Assembly: GCA_030430165.1 (NCBI GenBank)
Contig: JAUIGL010000024.1
Coordinates: 1-64,000 of the forward strand
Source of the DNA: a bacterium
GTDB lineage: Bacteria; Desulfobacterota; Binatia; HRBIN30; CADEER01
DNA: 64,000 nucleotides
Direction: 5' to 3'
Shown here in pieces: positions 50,029 through 59,137 of this stretch (its first letter is position 1; every line of letters starts with the position of its first letter). Position numbers and translations under genes: made by a program. The notes under the pieces are model-generated. The model saw nothing but the letters and a program-made list of their open reading frames with translations. It had not been told where the DNA came from and did not search any database.

Positions 50029-52293
50029 ATGCGCCTGCCGCCACGAACTCGGCGCCGACTGCTCGCCGGTGTGCTCGGATGCTGTTTGCTGGCCGGGCTC
50101 GGTTGCGGTGACGACGACGGCTCGGAAGTTGCCGGCGAGCCGGTTCCGTTTCGTCCGCGGACGAACGGGGCAACCGCGTTCGGCGACGTCCCCTGGCCGA
50201 GCGACCTCTATCTCGGCGCCGACGGCAGGGTGGGCGACATCCCGGGCCTGGAGCGCGTCGCCGCGACGCCGCGCGTGATCGCCGACGGCCTGGCGCGGCT
50301 CGATGGCTTTGGGCGTTCCACCGGCGCCGTCTTCTTCGTCGACAGCGATGTCGATCCCGAGAGCTTGCCGCGCGCCTGGGATGAGGCGACGGCGGCGGAC
50401 GCCAGCGTGTTCCTCGCCGACGTCGACGTCGATTCACCCACCCGCGGCGCGCGCTACCCCGCGTACGCGAAGTTCCTGCCGACGCTGGGCTGTATCTCGG
50501 TGATTCCGGTGCCCGGTGTGGTTCTTCCGCCTGGCGTGCGGCACGCCGCGGTGCTCACCACGCGTGTGCGGGCGACGTCCGGAGCACGCCTGGTCGCGGA
50601 TGCCGAGCTCGAGCGCATCGCGCGCCTGCGCCAGCGCGCGACTGCGGCCGAGCGGCTGTACGGCGATGCGATCGATCGGTTGGTCGCCGACGGCAACGTG
50701 GCGCGTGCCTCCGCGGTCGCGAGTCTGGCCGTTTTCACGACTTCCGACCGAGTCTTCGAGCTACCCGCTCTGCGCGCCGAGTTGCAGCGGCAGCCCGAGC
50801 CCGAGCTGCTCCTCGACCCGGGCGCGGCGGCGCCGTACCCGGTGACGGTATTCGGTGTCTCGACGCGCCCGTCGCTGGACGAGTGGCTCGGCGTGGCCGA
50901 AGTCGACGAGGACGGAATCGAATGGCCGGGTGGCGACAATCCGAGCGGGATCGCTCACGACGATATCGCGGTGGTGGTTTCGGCTGCCTTCGTCGCGCCG
51001 AGCTTCCTCGACCCGATGACCGGTCGATTCGAGCGAGAGACGGTGTCGGGCGACTACGTGCTTGCCGACTCCGACGCGTTGGTTCCCCTGACCCTCGTCC
51101 TGCCGCGGCGTGCGCCGCCGCCGGACGGCTACCCGGTGGTCGTTCACGGTCACGGACTCAGCAATCACCGCGGCAGCATGTTCGGGATCGCCAACGAGCT
51201 GGCGCGCGCCGGGTTCGCGATGATCGGCATCGACGACGTCCTCCACGGGGCGCGGTCGGGCGCGCCCGACCTGGTCAACAACTTCCCGGGTTCGTTCCGG
51301 GGAGCGGACGGAATCCCCGACACCTTCGACTTTCCGGTTGCTTTCTTCGCCGCCTTCTCGGATTTCGGCGCGATGGAGGACAACTTTCGACAGACCGTGC
51401 TCGACCAGGTCAGCCTGGTGCGTCTGATCCGCAGCGCCCGGCTCGACCTCTCGCCGCTCGAGCAGGCGGGTGCGCGCGCGGGTGCCCGCCTCGATCCGAC
51501 GCGGATCTACTGGAGCGGCGGTTCGCTCGGCGGGATCATCGGCGCGATGACCATCGCCGTCGAGCCGGAAATCGACGCCGCGGCTCTACAGGTGCCGGGC
51601 GCGAGCTTCGTGCAGTTGATCAGTACCAGCTCGGCCGAGCTCGCCTCGCTGGTCGACGCCGTGGCGCGCGCGACGTTCGGACTGCAGGGCGACGAGGTGA
51701 GCGACGAGTTTCATCCGGTTGCTCTGCTGCTCGGCGCCGCAACCGAAGCCGGCGATCCGATTGCCTACGCGCCGCACGTCTATTCCGACCGGTTGCTCGC
51801 CGAGCGCGAGCCGCCCGACGTGATGGTCACCTACGCTGCCTACGACGAGGTCCTGCCCAACCTGTCGACCGTCGCCCTGATCCGCGCGCTCGGCCTCGAT
51901 CTGGCCGCTCCGAACCTCTTCGATCTGCCGGGAATCGAAACCCTCGAAAGCCCCATCTCCGGGAACATGGCGGGCGGTCGCAGCGGCGCCGCAGTGCAGT
52001 ACATGCCGGCCAACCACGGTCTTGGATACGGCCGCTACGACACCCGCAACTTCTATCCCAACCTGGAGGCCGACGGCGCACTGCGTCCTGCTTTGTCGAC
52101 GGGGTTCAGCTTCGAGCAGCCGATTCGCGAGCATGCCGACCAGCTCGTCGCGTTCCTCGAGTCCGCCGCCGCCGGCGACCCGGGTGTGATCGAGGTGGCG
52201 GTTCCGCCACGCGACGACTACGACGCCGACGGCGTCGTCGACGCTGAAGAGCGCGAGCGGGGCACCGATCCCTACGACCCTGCTTCGAGGTAA
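50029..52293 (+). CDS. Lipase-like lipoprotein (virulence-factor-lipase type) with Ca-loop tail
   Basis: The 754-aa product has a lipoprotein signal ending LAGLGCGDDDGSE. The N-terminal half (about 45-330) is an unassigned beta-rich region with VPWPSDLYLGADG, a block seen in the N-terminal domains of bacterial virulence-factor lipases. The C-terminal half is an alpha/beta hydrolase: VVVHGHGLSNHRGSM (oxyanion HG), the elbow YWSGGSLGGI (S499) and a late ANHGLGYGRYD. The last residues form a calcium-loop-like DYDADGVVDAEERERGTDP. It probably hydrolyses lipids at the outer surface. Confidence 0.82.
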   Translation: MRLPPRTRRRLLAGVLGCCLLAGLGCGDDDGSEVAGEPVPFRPRTNGATAFGDVPWPSDLYLGADGRVGDIPGLERVAATPRVIADGLARLDGFGRSTGAVFFVDSDVDPESLPRAWDEATAADASVFLADVDVDSPTRGARYPAYAKFLPTLGCISVIPVPGVVLPPGVRHAAVLTTRVRATSGARLVADAELERIARLRQRATAAERLYGDAIDRLVADGNVARASAVASLAVFTTSDRVFELPALRAELQRQPEPELLLDPGAAAPYPVTVFGVSTRPSLDEWLGVAEVDEDGIEWPGGDNPSGIAHDDIAVVVSAAFVAPSFLDPMTGRFERETVSGDYVLADSDALVPLTLVLPRRAPPPDGYPVVVHGHGLSNHRGSMFGIANELARAGFAMIGIDDVLHGARSGAPDLVNNFPGSFRGADGIPDTFDFPVAFFAAFSDFGAMEDNFRQTVLDQVSLVRLIRSARLDLSPLEQAGARAGARLDPTRIYWSGGSLGGIIGAMTIAVEPEIDAAALQVPGASFVQLISTSSAELASLVDAVARATFGLQGDEVSDEFHPVALLLGAATEAGDPIAYAPHVYSDRLLAEREPPDVMVTYAAYDEVLPNLSTVALIRALGLDLAAPNLFDLPGIETLESPISGNMAGGRSGAAVQYMPANHGLGYGRYDTRNFYPNLEADGALRPALSTGFSFEQPIREHADQLVAFLESAAAGDPGVIEVAVPPRDDYDADGVVDAEERERGTDPYDPASR

Positions 52294-52344
52294 TCGGATC
52301 GCCGCCAACGAGCCGGCGCCCGGCTGGGCGGTCGGGCCGGTAGG

Positions 52345-52375
52345 AGGCGGAACGGGGAGGCGAGCCCCGCCGCCT
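52345..52375. terminator. GC-rich hairpin between convergent genes
   Basis: AGGCGG/CCGCCT and CGGGG/CCCCG form a two-part stem with an AA bulge and a 7-nt loop, between the stops at 52293 (+) and 52395 (-). It is a terminator by position; there is no U-run. Confidence 0.5.
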
Positions 52376-52394
52376 GCCAGGGCAGTGTCGCTGC

Positions 52395-54299
52395 TTAGCC
52401 CGGACGTGACTTGGGGCGCGATTCGAGTAGTTGGTTGAGCTCGCGCACGACCTCGCTTCCGAGCCAGTCCTGGACGATCTTCGCCAGGGTGGGGTGACCG
52501 AGGTGGACGCCGTCTGGATAGACCGAGTAGCTTTCCAGGTCGATCTGCGATCGGTCGATGTAGCCCGCCAGATCGACGACGCGCATCCATTCGGGCCACT
52601 CGTCTTCGAGGGTGTGGATCAACTCGCGCAGACGCTCCATGCGCGCGGGGTCGTTGGCCTCGCGGAGCTCGGCGGCGTCCGGTCGGTTCTTCGTGGGAAA
52701 GCGTACGCGTGGCGGAGCCAGCCAGATCACCTTGGTTCCGTGCTGCTGAAACAGGGTCACGGCCGCGTTGGCCGCCTCGAAGAACACTTCGTCGTACACC
52801 GGATCACCGAAGCTGCGTGGCGTGTCGCCGCGGCGCAGTCGTCGGGTCAGCACCTCCCACGGACCGACCAGGACGATTGCGACATCGACCGGATTTTTCT
52901 CGAGCTCTGCCCTCCACGTCGCCATCAGGTTTCTGCAGCGCGGGTACTCGGGCCTCCACTTGTCCCAATCGTAGCGCTGCCCGCGATTGATCAAGGCGCA
53001 GCCGCGCAGGGCCTTTCCCGGCCGCACGACGACTCCGACTTGCTCGAGCCAGGGCTCGAGATGGCCAGCCAGGTGGAGGGCTGTCGAGTCTCCGTAGATC
53101 GACACGGCCGGCGGCCGTCCCAGCGTTTGCGTCACCCGTACCGCCTCGGTGACCTCGGGCGTCGCTGGCCTCTCGACCACGATGCTCGCCGCTGCCGCGA
53201 CCAACAGCGGGGCGACGACCGACGCCGCGACGATCGCGCGCCGGGTCTCGAGAACCCGTTGCCGGCGCACTCCCTGCTCGAGCAGGATCAGCGATATTTG
53301 CGCTGCGACGATGGTCGCGGCGCCGCGAACTGCGAACAGCGCATAGCCGCCGACTCCGACCCGCTCCTCGGTGAGGAGGAGAAAGATCGGCCAGTGGTAG
53401 ACGTACGCCCCGTAGGACAGGCGACCGAGCCAGGGCAATGGGCGGCAGGAGAGGGTGCGCTCGACCGCGCTACCGCCGACCAGCGCGGCGTTGATGACGA
53501 GTGCGGAAAGGAGTCCGTGGGCAACGAACCCACCGCGGTAGAGCCAGGGCGAAACGACCTCGGATTGGCTCCACAGCGCGGCCATACCCAGCGCCGCGGC
53601 GACTCCGGCGAGACCTTCCAGTGTCTGCCGGCGCGAGCTGGCGGCGGCCCCTCGCTGCTCGATCACGATGGCGAGGAGTGCGCCGACCAGAGGCTCCGCG
53701 GCGCGCGAGAGGGTTCCGTAGTAGACTCGGTTGATCGCGTCCGGGTCCTGCGGATCGGCCACGCCGGCCCAGCCCGACAGCGCCACCGCGCCGGCGATGC
53801 ACGCCGCCGCCAATCGGAGATCGCCGCGCCGCAAGGTCAGCCCGAGGATGATCGGGAAGGCGAGGTAGAACTGCCCTTCGATCGACAGCGACCAGGTGTG
53901 CTGCAGCAACGAAGGGGCTTCGAAGAGCAGCGCGTAGCTGTACTCGGGCGTCATGAAGCGCCAGTTCGACCAGTAGAGGAGGCTGGCGATGGCGTCGCCG
54001 AGCAGTGACTCGGGCTGGCCGACGCCGAACGAAAACCCGATGGCCAGGGCAACCACGACCCCCAGCCACAGGGCGGGGCCGAGCCGGCGTAGTCGCCGTT
54101 CCCAGAAAGCGCGAAAGGCGATGCGGTTGGTTTCGCGCCACTCGCGAATCAGCAGCGTCGTGATCAGGTACCCGGACAGGGTGAAGAACGTGGATACGCC
54201 GAGAAAGCCGCCGCTCATCCAGGCGAAGGGGGAGTGGAAGAAGAGGACGGCGAGCAGGCAAACCGCGCGTAGCCCGTCCAAAGCTGGTGAGTACGGCAT
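52395..54299 (-). CDS. OafA-type membrane acyltransferase with C-terminal SGNH domain
   Basis: The 634-aa product starts at ATG 54299 (MPYSPALDGLRAV). The N-terminal about 370 residues are the acyltransferase-3 membrane domain with the catalytic His in VLFFHSPF, GFLGVSTFFTLSGYLI and about ten helices. A C-terminal SGNH domain (about 400-634) carries SIYGDSTALHLAG (Ser) and the Asp-His pair in YPDGVHLGHPT. Such fusions move acyl groups across the inner membrane onto peptidoglycan, LPS or other glycans. It is probably an O-acetylase of an envelope polysaccharide. Confidence 0.93.
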   Translation of the reverse strand: MPYSPALDGLRAVCLLAVLFFHSPFAWMSGGFLGVSTFFTLSGYLITTLLIREWRETNRIAFRAFWERRLRRLGPALWLGVVVALAIGFSFGVGQPESLLGDAIASLLYWSNWRFMTPEYSYALLFEAPSLLQHTWSLSIEGQFYLAFPIILGLTLRRGDLRLAAACIAGAVALSGWAGVADPQDPDAINRVYYGTLSRAAEPLVGALLAIVIEQRGAAASSRRQTLEGLAGVAAALGMAALWSQSEVVSPWLYRGGFVAHGLLSALVINAALVGGSAVERTLSCRPLPWLGRLSYGAYVYHWPIFLLLTEERVGVGGYALFAVRGAATIVAAQISLILLEQGVRRQRVLETRRAIVAASVVAPLLVAAAASIVVERPATPEVTEAVRVTQTLGRPPAVSIYGDSTALHLAGHLEPWLEQVGVVVRPGKALRGCALINRGQRYDWDKWRPEYPRCRNLMATWRAELEKNPVDVAIVLVGPWEVLTRRLRRGDTPRSFGDPVYDEVFFEAANAAVTLFQQHGTKVIWLAPPRVRFPTKNRPDAAELREANDPARMERLRELIHTLEDEWPEWMRVVDLAGYIDRSQIDLESYSVYPDGVHLGHPTLAKIVQDWLGSEVVRELNQLLESRPKSRPG

Positions 54300-54472
54300 C
54301 GCAGAACCTTCCCGGAATATCCGCGAGCGGTCCAGGCGCTTCTTGGATTTGAACTCGCACTGGCGCAAGTGCCAGATCGATATCCCAACCAAGAAGATAC
54401 GCGATGGGGAGCAGATTTTGGTCGCCGGTCCGGTTCAAATGCCGGCGGCGAGCGGCAAGGTCAGCGGAGACG

Positions 54473-55396
54473 CTACACCGACGCCGATTCCGACTGTGTC
54501 GTCTCCGGGGTGCCCGCGGCTTGGATGCCGGATTGCCGGGCGGCGCGTTTCTCCGCGACGTGTTGCCTGACCACGCTCGGGTAGCGCGTCATGAAGATCG
54601 GCAGTTGGAGCAGTGAGAAGGCGGTGAACAACGCGCGGCGCAAGAAGCCCGCGTTCGTCGTCGGCTGCCTCGCCTGTTGGAACAACGCGGCGACGTGGGC
54701 GCGCCACCCGAAGCGCACGTAGTCCTGGATCGCCTGTTCCTCCTGCTCGGGGTCCAGAGCGTAGAATGCGTCGCGGGCGTTCTCGATCTGCTCGTCGAGA
54801 TGATGCACCCAGGTCTCGACCGTTCCGAGGCCGTCGTAGGTCTCTTGGCCGGGCTCGAATCGGATTCCCATCCCCTCACCGAACTCCCGGTAGGCCTCGT
54901 CGGAGAGCAGTAGGTACTCGCTGCCGGGGATCGAGTTCTTGAGCAGCCGATGCGCCAGGATCACATCGGTACCCGACACCTGGCGCCGGCCACCGAGCGT
55001 ATGGAAGACGGCGCGCCCGGTGTGGACGATGATCTTGAGCTTGAGCTGGTCGGCGTGGGTGCAGATCGCGCACTTGCAGGCCGTCATCTCGGCGAGACCC
55101 GCCGCCGCGTCGATGAACACCTCGAAGAACCGCAGCAGCTTGGTCTGGACGTCGGCGAACACCGACCCCCAGTCGTCGTCATCGGCGCGGGTCGCGATCA
55201 GAAAGATCGCGTCGCCCTCGATCTCCTGCAGCTCGAGCGGCAGGTCGACCTCGCTCAGCAACGACTCGAGCAGATGGCTGATCACCATCTGCCCGTGCAC
55301 GGCCGAGAGCTGGTTCTCGACCATGAACCGGGTGTAGCCGCTGATGTCGGCGAGCAGCAGTATGACTCGCTGCTCGGTCGGTTCGCCTGCCGCCAT
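54473..55396 (-). CDS. DUF2652-type cyclase-like protein
   Basis: The 307-aa product from ATG 55396. The N-terminal half resembles a class III cyclase homology domain: LLLADISGYTRF supplies D17 and EIEGDAIFLIA supplies D62, both metal ligands. It also carries a CKCAIC cluster (C107, C109, C112) found in DUF2652 proteins. The C-terminal half is helical with a late hydrophobic segment (ALFTAFSLLQLPIF). It may make a cyclic nucleotide or only sense one. The cyclase residues that set substrate choice are not obvious. It is 174 bp upstream of the acyltransferase on the same strand. Confidence 0.82.
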   Translation of the reverse strand: MAAGEPTEQRVILLLADISGYTRFMVENQLSAVHGQMVISHLLESLLSEVDLPLELQEIEGDAIFLIATRADDDDWGSVFADVQTKLLRFFEVFIDAAAGLAEMTACKCAICTHADQLKLKIIVHTGRAVFHTLGGRRQVSGTDVILAHRLLKNSIPGSEYLLLSDEAYREFGEGMGIRFEPGQETYDGLGTVETWVHHLDEQIENARDAFYALDPEQEEQAIQDYVRFGWRAHVAALFQQARQPTTNAGFLRRALFTAFSLLQLPIFMTRYPSVVRQHVAEKRAARQSGIQAAGTPETTQSESASV

Positions 55397-55486
55397 CCAG
55401 GCATCAGAGCACAAATCGCCGGGAGCGGCCAAAAGTGTAGGAAGCGGTGCCGGAGCTAGCCGCGGAATGGCGGCGAGGGGCGCGGG

Positions 55487-55795
55487 TTAGCGTCGCTCGG
55501 GGTGCGCCTCTTGCCACAGCGCGGTTGCCCACGAGCGCGTGTCGTCCTCCGACTCGTCGAGCACGCGAGGTGGCGCCTTTGCGGCCGGGACGACGACTCG
55601 CCGAACCGAGGTGTTCTTGCCGTCGAGGTGGGCCATCTCGATCACAGCCGGTGGCGCGCTCTCTTGCGCGGTCTCGCGGACCGACGGTTGGTGAATGGAT
55701 CCCCAGGCGATCGTGAAGCAGAGAAACGAGAAGGCGACCCCCATGAACATCTCGTTCTCGGTCGGCATCCGCCATCGTGGTCTCTTCGTGACCAT
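55487..55795 (-). CDS. Small single-pass membrane protein, unknown function
   Basis: A 102-aa product from ATG 55795 (MVTKRPRWRMP). One hydrophobic segment (about 16-34, EMFMGVAFSFLCFTIAWGS) is followed by a polar, Glu/Arg-rich tail (RSWATALWQEAHPERR) that would lie outside. It is 90 bp upstream of the DUF2652 gene on the same strand. I do not recognise the family; the composition supports a real gene more than its short length does. Confidence 0.5.
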   Translation of the reverse strand: MVTKRPRWRMPTENEMFMGVAFSFLCFTIAWGSIHQPSVRETAQESAPPAVIEMAHLDGKNTSVRRVVVPAAKAPPRVLDESEDDTRSWATALWQEAHPERR

Positions 55796-56116
55796 GGTCG
55801 AATCATTCCGCAAACCGGAGGCCACTTCGATTGTGCTGGTTCCGCGTTCCGATCGGGTGTCGATGAGGACAATGCCATGCGCTGAGGCGTCAAAGTAACG
55901 GCGTTCGCGTCACGTCGGTGATCTTCGTCTCGCACCTCACCTGTCGAGGCACTTGCCGTTGATACGCGTCGAGCAGAACGGTCGCCTGCGCGGTTTGCCG
56001 CATTTGCACGAGCTTTGTTGCGAAATCTTCATTTGGTCGAGTTTTGGGGCGTGTGGTAACTTTCGCAGCTCGGTTGCGCGACCCTGTGATCCGCGGCCGA
56101 CCAGAGGGAGGCGGTG
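55796..56116. other. 321-bp divergent spacer
   Basis: No large gene is supported here. It contains a possible 31-codon minus-strand ORF (55937-56032) in a locally AT-richer stretch, and the GGGAGGCG ribosome site of the dehydrogenase gene. Promoters for both flanking genes are expected, but no clear -35/-10 pair stands out. Confidence 0.6.
55937..56032 (-). CDS. Possible 31-aa Cys-rich mini-protein
   Basis: ATG 56032 to a stop at 55937 encodes 31 residues with an SCKCGKPRRRPFCSTR core and a final NGKCLDR: four cysteines and seven Arg/Lys. The stretch is less GC-rich than its surroundings, and the Cys spacing (C-x-C, C, C) is not what GC-biased noise gives. There is no clear ribosome binding site. 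It could also be the 3' end of a lost longer gene. Low confidence. Confidence 0.35.
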   Translation of the reverse strand: MKISQQSSCKCGKPRRRPFCSTRINGKCLDR

Positions 56117-59059
56117 ATGAAGCTCGACGAGTTGGCTTGCAGCGGTTCGGTATCGGTCGGTTCGGCCGCTCGCTCTGGTTTCGTCCTGACGCGCCGTCGC
56201 ACTGCGCTGATCGTCGGTTGCGTGCTCACTCTGGTGGCGATGGCCGGCACTTCGGCGCTTGCGATCAACTTGCCGAGCGGTTTCGTCGACGAGGTGATGG
56301 TCAGCGGCATCGAGTCGCCGGCCGGGTTCGAGTTTGCCCCGGATGGGCGGCTCTTCTTTTCCGAGCGCATCAACGGGCTCCTGCGCACGGCGACCTACGA
56401 CGGGCCGAACGACGCGTGGATCGTCGAGCCGATTCCGTACGCCGCGTTCGACGTGCCCGTAGACGGCGGCGGCTTCCCGGAGGCGCACCGATCGTCGGGG
56501 GTGCGCGACTTCGCCTTCGATCCCGACTTTGCGACCAATGGCTTCGTCTACGTGTTCTACATGAAGCACAACCCTCGCCATAACCGAGTGGTGCGGATCC
56601 AGCAGAATCCTTCCGATCCGCGGGTCGCGCTGTCGGGGGAGACCTTGCTCCTGAACCTGCCTTTCAACTCGACCTCGTCTAGCGGTAGCCACAATGGCGG
56701 TGCGGTCGAGTTCGGTGCCGACGGTACGCTGTTCGTCGCCACTGGCGACGGCTGGAACGGTGGCGACGGTGTGCAGTCGTTGGCGACGTACACCGGAAAG
56801 CTCTTTCGCATCATGCCGGACGGTTCGATCCCGAGCGACAATCCCTTCTTCGCGGAAGCGGTCGGCCCGCTGCGGGCGATCTACGCCCTCGGCCTGCGCA
56901 ATCCGTACTCGACGACATTCAACCCGGTCTCGGGCTCGCTGTACGTCAACGAGGCCAACGGCGCCAACAAGACGACGATCCTGCTCGCCGAGCCCGGCGC
57001 GAACTACGGGCATCAGGGGTATGGCGGGATCGGCGACAGCACCGGCGACTGGCACAACTCGTCGATCACCGGTGGGTCGAACGACAAGCTCATTACCGGC
57101 GGCACCTGGAACCCCGGAACCAGCGGTGCACTCCCCGCGGAGTACTCCGGCAGCCTGTTCGTCTGTCATTGGGGGAGCAACGGCAGCGCCGTCGGGGTCA
57201 TCAACACGGTCGCCTCCGAGAGCGATCTGACGACGCAGCGCTTCGCCGAGAACGTCGACAAGCCGGTCGGGATTCGCATCGGTCCGGACGGCAATCTCTA
57301 CTACATGGACACCACCTACGAGACGAGCGCGGGGGCGATCCACCGCATCCGATTCACCGGCCAGGCCTCGGCCGCGACACCGGAGATCGCCCCCGCGGCG
57401 GGTACCTACTTTCCGTCGGTTCAGGTTTCGATCGCGACCGCGACGGCTGGCGCCGACCTTCACTACACCCTGGACGGCAGCGAGCCGACCGAGGCCAGCG
57501 CGCCGTATGGGGGCGCCTTCGTCCTTTCTAGCACGGCAGAGGTCCGCGCGCGCGCCTTCGCCGCCGGTCTCGATCCGAGCGGCATCGCCGAATCGGAGTT
57601 CGTGATCTGCGCAGACCCGAGCTGCAATCTGCCGCCGGTCGCCAATGCGGGTGCGGACCGTACCGTGGTCCTGAACGAGCAGGCCTTTGTCAGCGGCTCC
57701 GCGTCGTACGATCCCGATACCGACGAGCTTCTGCTTTCCGACTCGTGGCAGCAGGTCGGCGGCCCGCAAGTGGTGCTGCTCAACGACGACGAAACGGTTG
57801 CCTACTTCACGCCCGACACGCCGGGCTGCCACGTTTTCGAGTACGAGATCGCCGACGACCTCAGCTCCGACAGCGATAGCGTCGAGATCCTCGCCGTGCC
57901 CTGCCTCGACGGGTACCCGCCCGACCTCGTCGCCGAGTGGCGTTTCGATACCGGAGAGGGGGAGACCGCTCTCGAGACCGCCGCTGGCGCGAACCACGGC
58001 GCCATCGACGGTGCAGCGTGGGCGAGCGGTCGCACTGCCGACGCAGGGTTCGCTCTCGACTTCGACGGCATCGACGACGCCCTCGACCTCGGCACGCTCG
58101 ACGTCGACAGCGGTGGGATCACGCTCAGCGCCTGGGTACAGATCGACGACTTCGGGCAGATGGACGGACGCATCCTCACCAAGGCGGACGGTGTGCAGGA
58201 GGACGACCACATCTGGATGCTGAGTACGATTGCCGCTGGCGGCGATCACGTGCTGCGTTTCCGCCTGCGCAGCGGAGGCGACACGACGACGCTCATCGCC
58301 AGCGGGACACCGCTGCCGGTGGGAGTCTGGCTGCATGCGGCGGCCACCTACGACGGCTCGACCATGCGACTGTGGCAGGACGGAACCGAGATCGCGCAGG
58401 TCGGGAAGTCCGGCGCGATCGATACCGACCCGACGATGCAGGCAGCGATCGGCAACCAGCCAGCGCGCGACCGTCCCTTCGATGGCCGCATCGATGACGT
58501 TCGCATCTTCGATCGCGCGCTCAGCGCCGACGAGATCGCGCGGCTCGCATCCTTCTACCGGCCTTTCGACATCGACCAGGACGGCGCCGTGTCGGCGGCC
58601 GACGAAGCGGCGTTTGCCGGCAATCCGGTCGATCTGAACGGAGACGGAGTGATCGACGCGGAGGACGAGGCCTGCCTGATCTCGTTTCTCGCGCAGAGTT
58701 GTGACCCGGTTCCGACCGCGACGCCGACCAGTACCCCGACTGCAGTGGCGCCGACCCCGACCGATACGGCCACGCAGACGCCGACGTTCACTCCCGGACC
58801 ACAGGAGTGCGGCAACGCAATCGTCGAGGGCACGGAAGCCTGCGACGACGGCCCGGCAAACGGGACCGGATCGTCCTGCTGCGCCGTCGACTGCCAGCTC
58901 GAGCCCGACGGTCCCGCGAGTTGCGACGGCAACAGCTGCACCCGCGCCGATACGTGCACTGCCGGTGTCTGCTCGCCCGGCCCGTGTGCCGACGGCAACG
59001 CCTGCACCGCGTGCGGCGGCATCTGCGTCGACAACGGCGGCTCCTGCGACTGCGAGTGA
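56117..59059 (+). CDS. Secreted glucose/sorbosone-dehydrogenase-like propeller mosaic
   Basis: A 980-aa product; a GGGAGG 5 bases upstream fixes ATG 56117. A signal-anchor-like region (about 25-50) precedes a six-bladed propeller of the PQQ-dependent sugar dehydrogenase type (about 50-410: VRDFAFDPDFATNG, SHNGGAVEFGADG, ALGLRNPYS, YGHQGYG). A chitobiase-like strand domain follows (about 420-498, LHYTLDGSEPTEAS), then a PKD-like domain (508-594) and a LamG/concanavalin-type domain (606-812). An EF-hand pair (815-864, DIDQDGAVSAADEA, DLNGDGVIDAEDE) comes next. A Thr/Pro linker leads to a Cys-rich DUF4215-like end (CGNAIVEGTEACDDG). It probably binds or oxidises sugars at the cell surface. Confidence 0.87.
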   Translation: MKLDELACSGSVSVGSAARSGFVLTRRRTALIVGCVLTLVAMAGTSALAINLPSGFVDEVMVSGIESPAGFEFAPDGRLFFSERINGLLRTATYDGPNDAWIVEPIPYAAFDVPVDGGGFPEAHRSSGVRDFAFDPDFATNGFVYVFYMKHNPRHNRVVRIQQNPSDPRVALSGETLLLNLPFNSTSSSGSHNGGAVEFGADGTLFVATGDGWNGGDGVQSLATYTGKLFRIMPDGSIPSDNPFFAEAVGPLRAIYALGLRNPYSTTFNPVSGSLYVNEANGANKTTILLAEPGANYGHQGYGGIGDSTGDWHNSSITGGSNDKLITGGTWNPGTSGALPAEYSGSLFVCHWGSNGSAVGVINTVASESDLTTQRFAENVDKPVGIRIGPDGNLYYMDTTYETSAGAIHRIRFTGQASAATPEIAPAAGTYFPSVQVSIATATAGADLHYTLDGSEPTEASAPYGGAFVLSSTAEVRARAFAAGLDPSGIAESEFVICADPSCNLPPVANAGADRTVVLNEQAFVSGSASYDPDTDELLLSDSWQQVGGPQVVLLNDDETVAYFTPDTPGCHVFEYEIADDLSSDSDSVEILAVPCLDGYPPDLVAEWRFDTGEGETALETAAGANHGAIDGAAWASGRTADAGFALDFDGIDDALDLGTLDVDSGGITLSAWVQIDDFGQMDGRILTKADGVQEDDHIWMLSTIAAGGDHVLRFRLRSGGDTTTLIASGTPLPVGVWLHAAATYDGSTMRLWQDGTEIAQVGKSGAIDTDPTMQAAIGNQPARDRPFDGRIDDVRIFDRALSADEIARLASFYRPFDIDQDGAVSAADEAAFAGNPVDLNGDGVIDAEDEACLISFLAQSCDPVPTATPTSTPTAVAPTPTDTATQTPTFTPGPQECGNAIVEGTEACDDGPANGTGSSCCAVDCQLEPDGPASCDGNSCTRADTCTAGVCSPGPCADGNACTACGGICVDNGGSCDCE

Positions 59060-59137
59060 TGGCTCAGTGGGCACCGAACAGGTCGCAACCCATCGCCGTC
59101 GTTGGTGCCGCCAGCCGGGGCGCGTCGGTCGTTTTCT

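Noticed and set aside
54330-54410. tRNA-like stretch (GAGTTCAAATCC on the minus strand)
   Set aside because: The T-loop-like string lacks pairing arms: the 5-bp stem that should flank TTCAAAT is not complementary, and no acceptor or anticodon stem can be drawn.
55937-59074. 1045-codon minus-strand ORF opposite the sugar-dehydrogenase gene
   Set aside because: The plus-strand gene has a signal peptide and recognisable domains. The minus-strand product is Arg/Val/Asp-rich without motifs, as expected for antisense frames in GC-rich DNA. Only its last 31 codons (outside the gene) were kept as a possible mini-gene.
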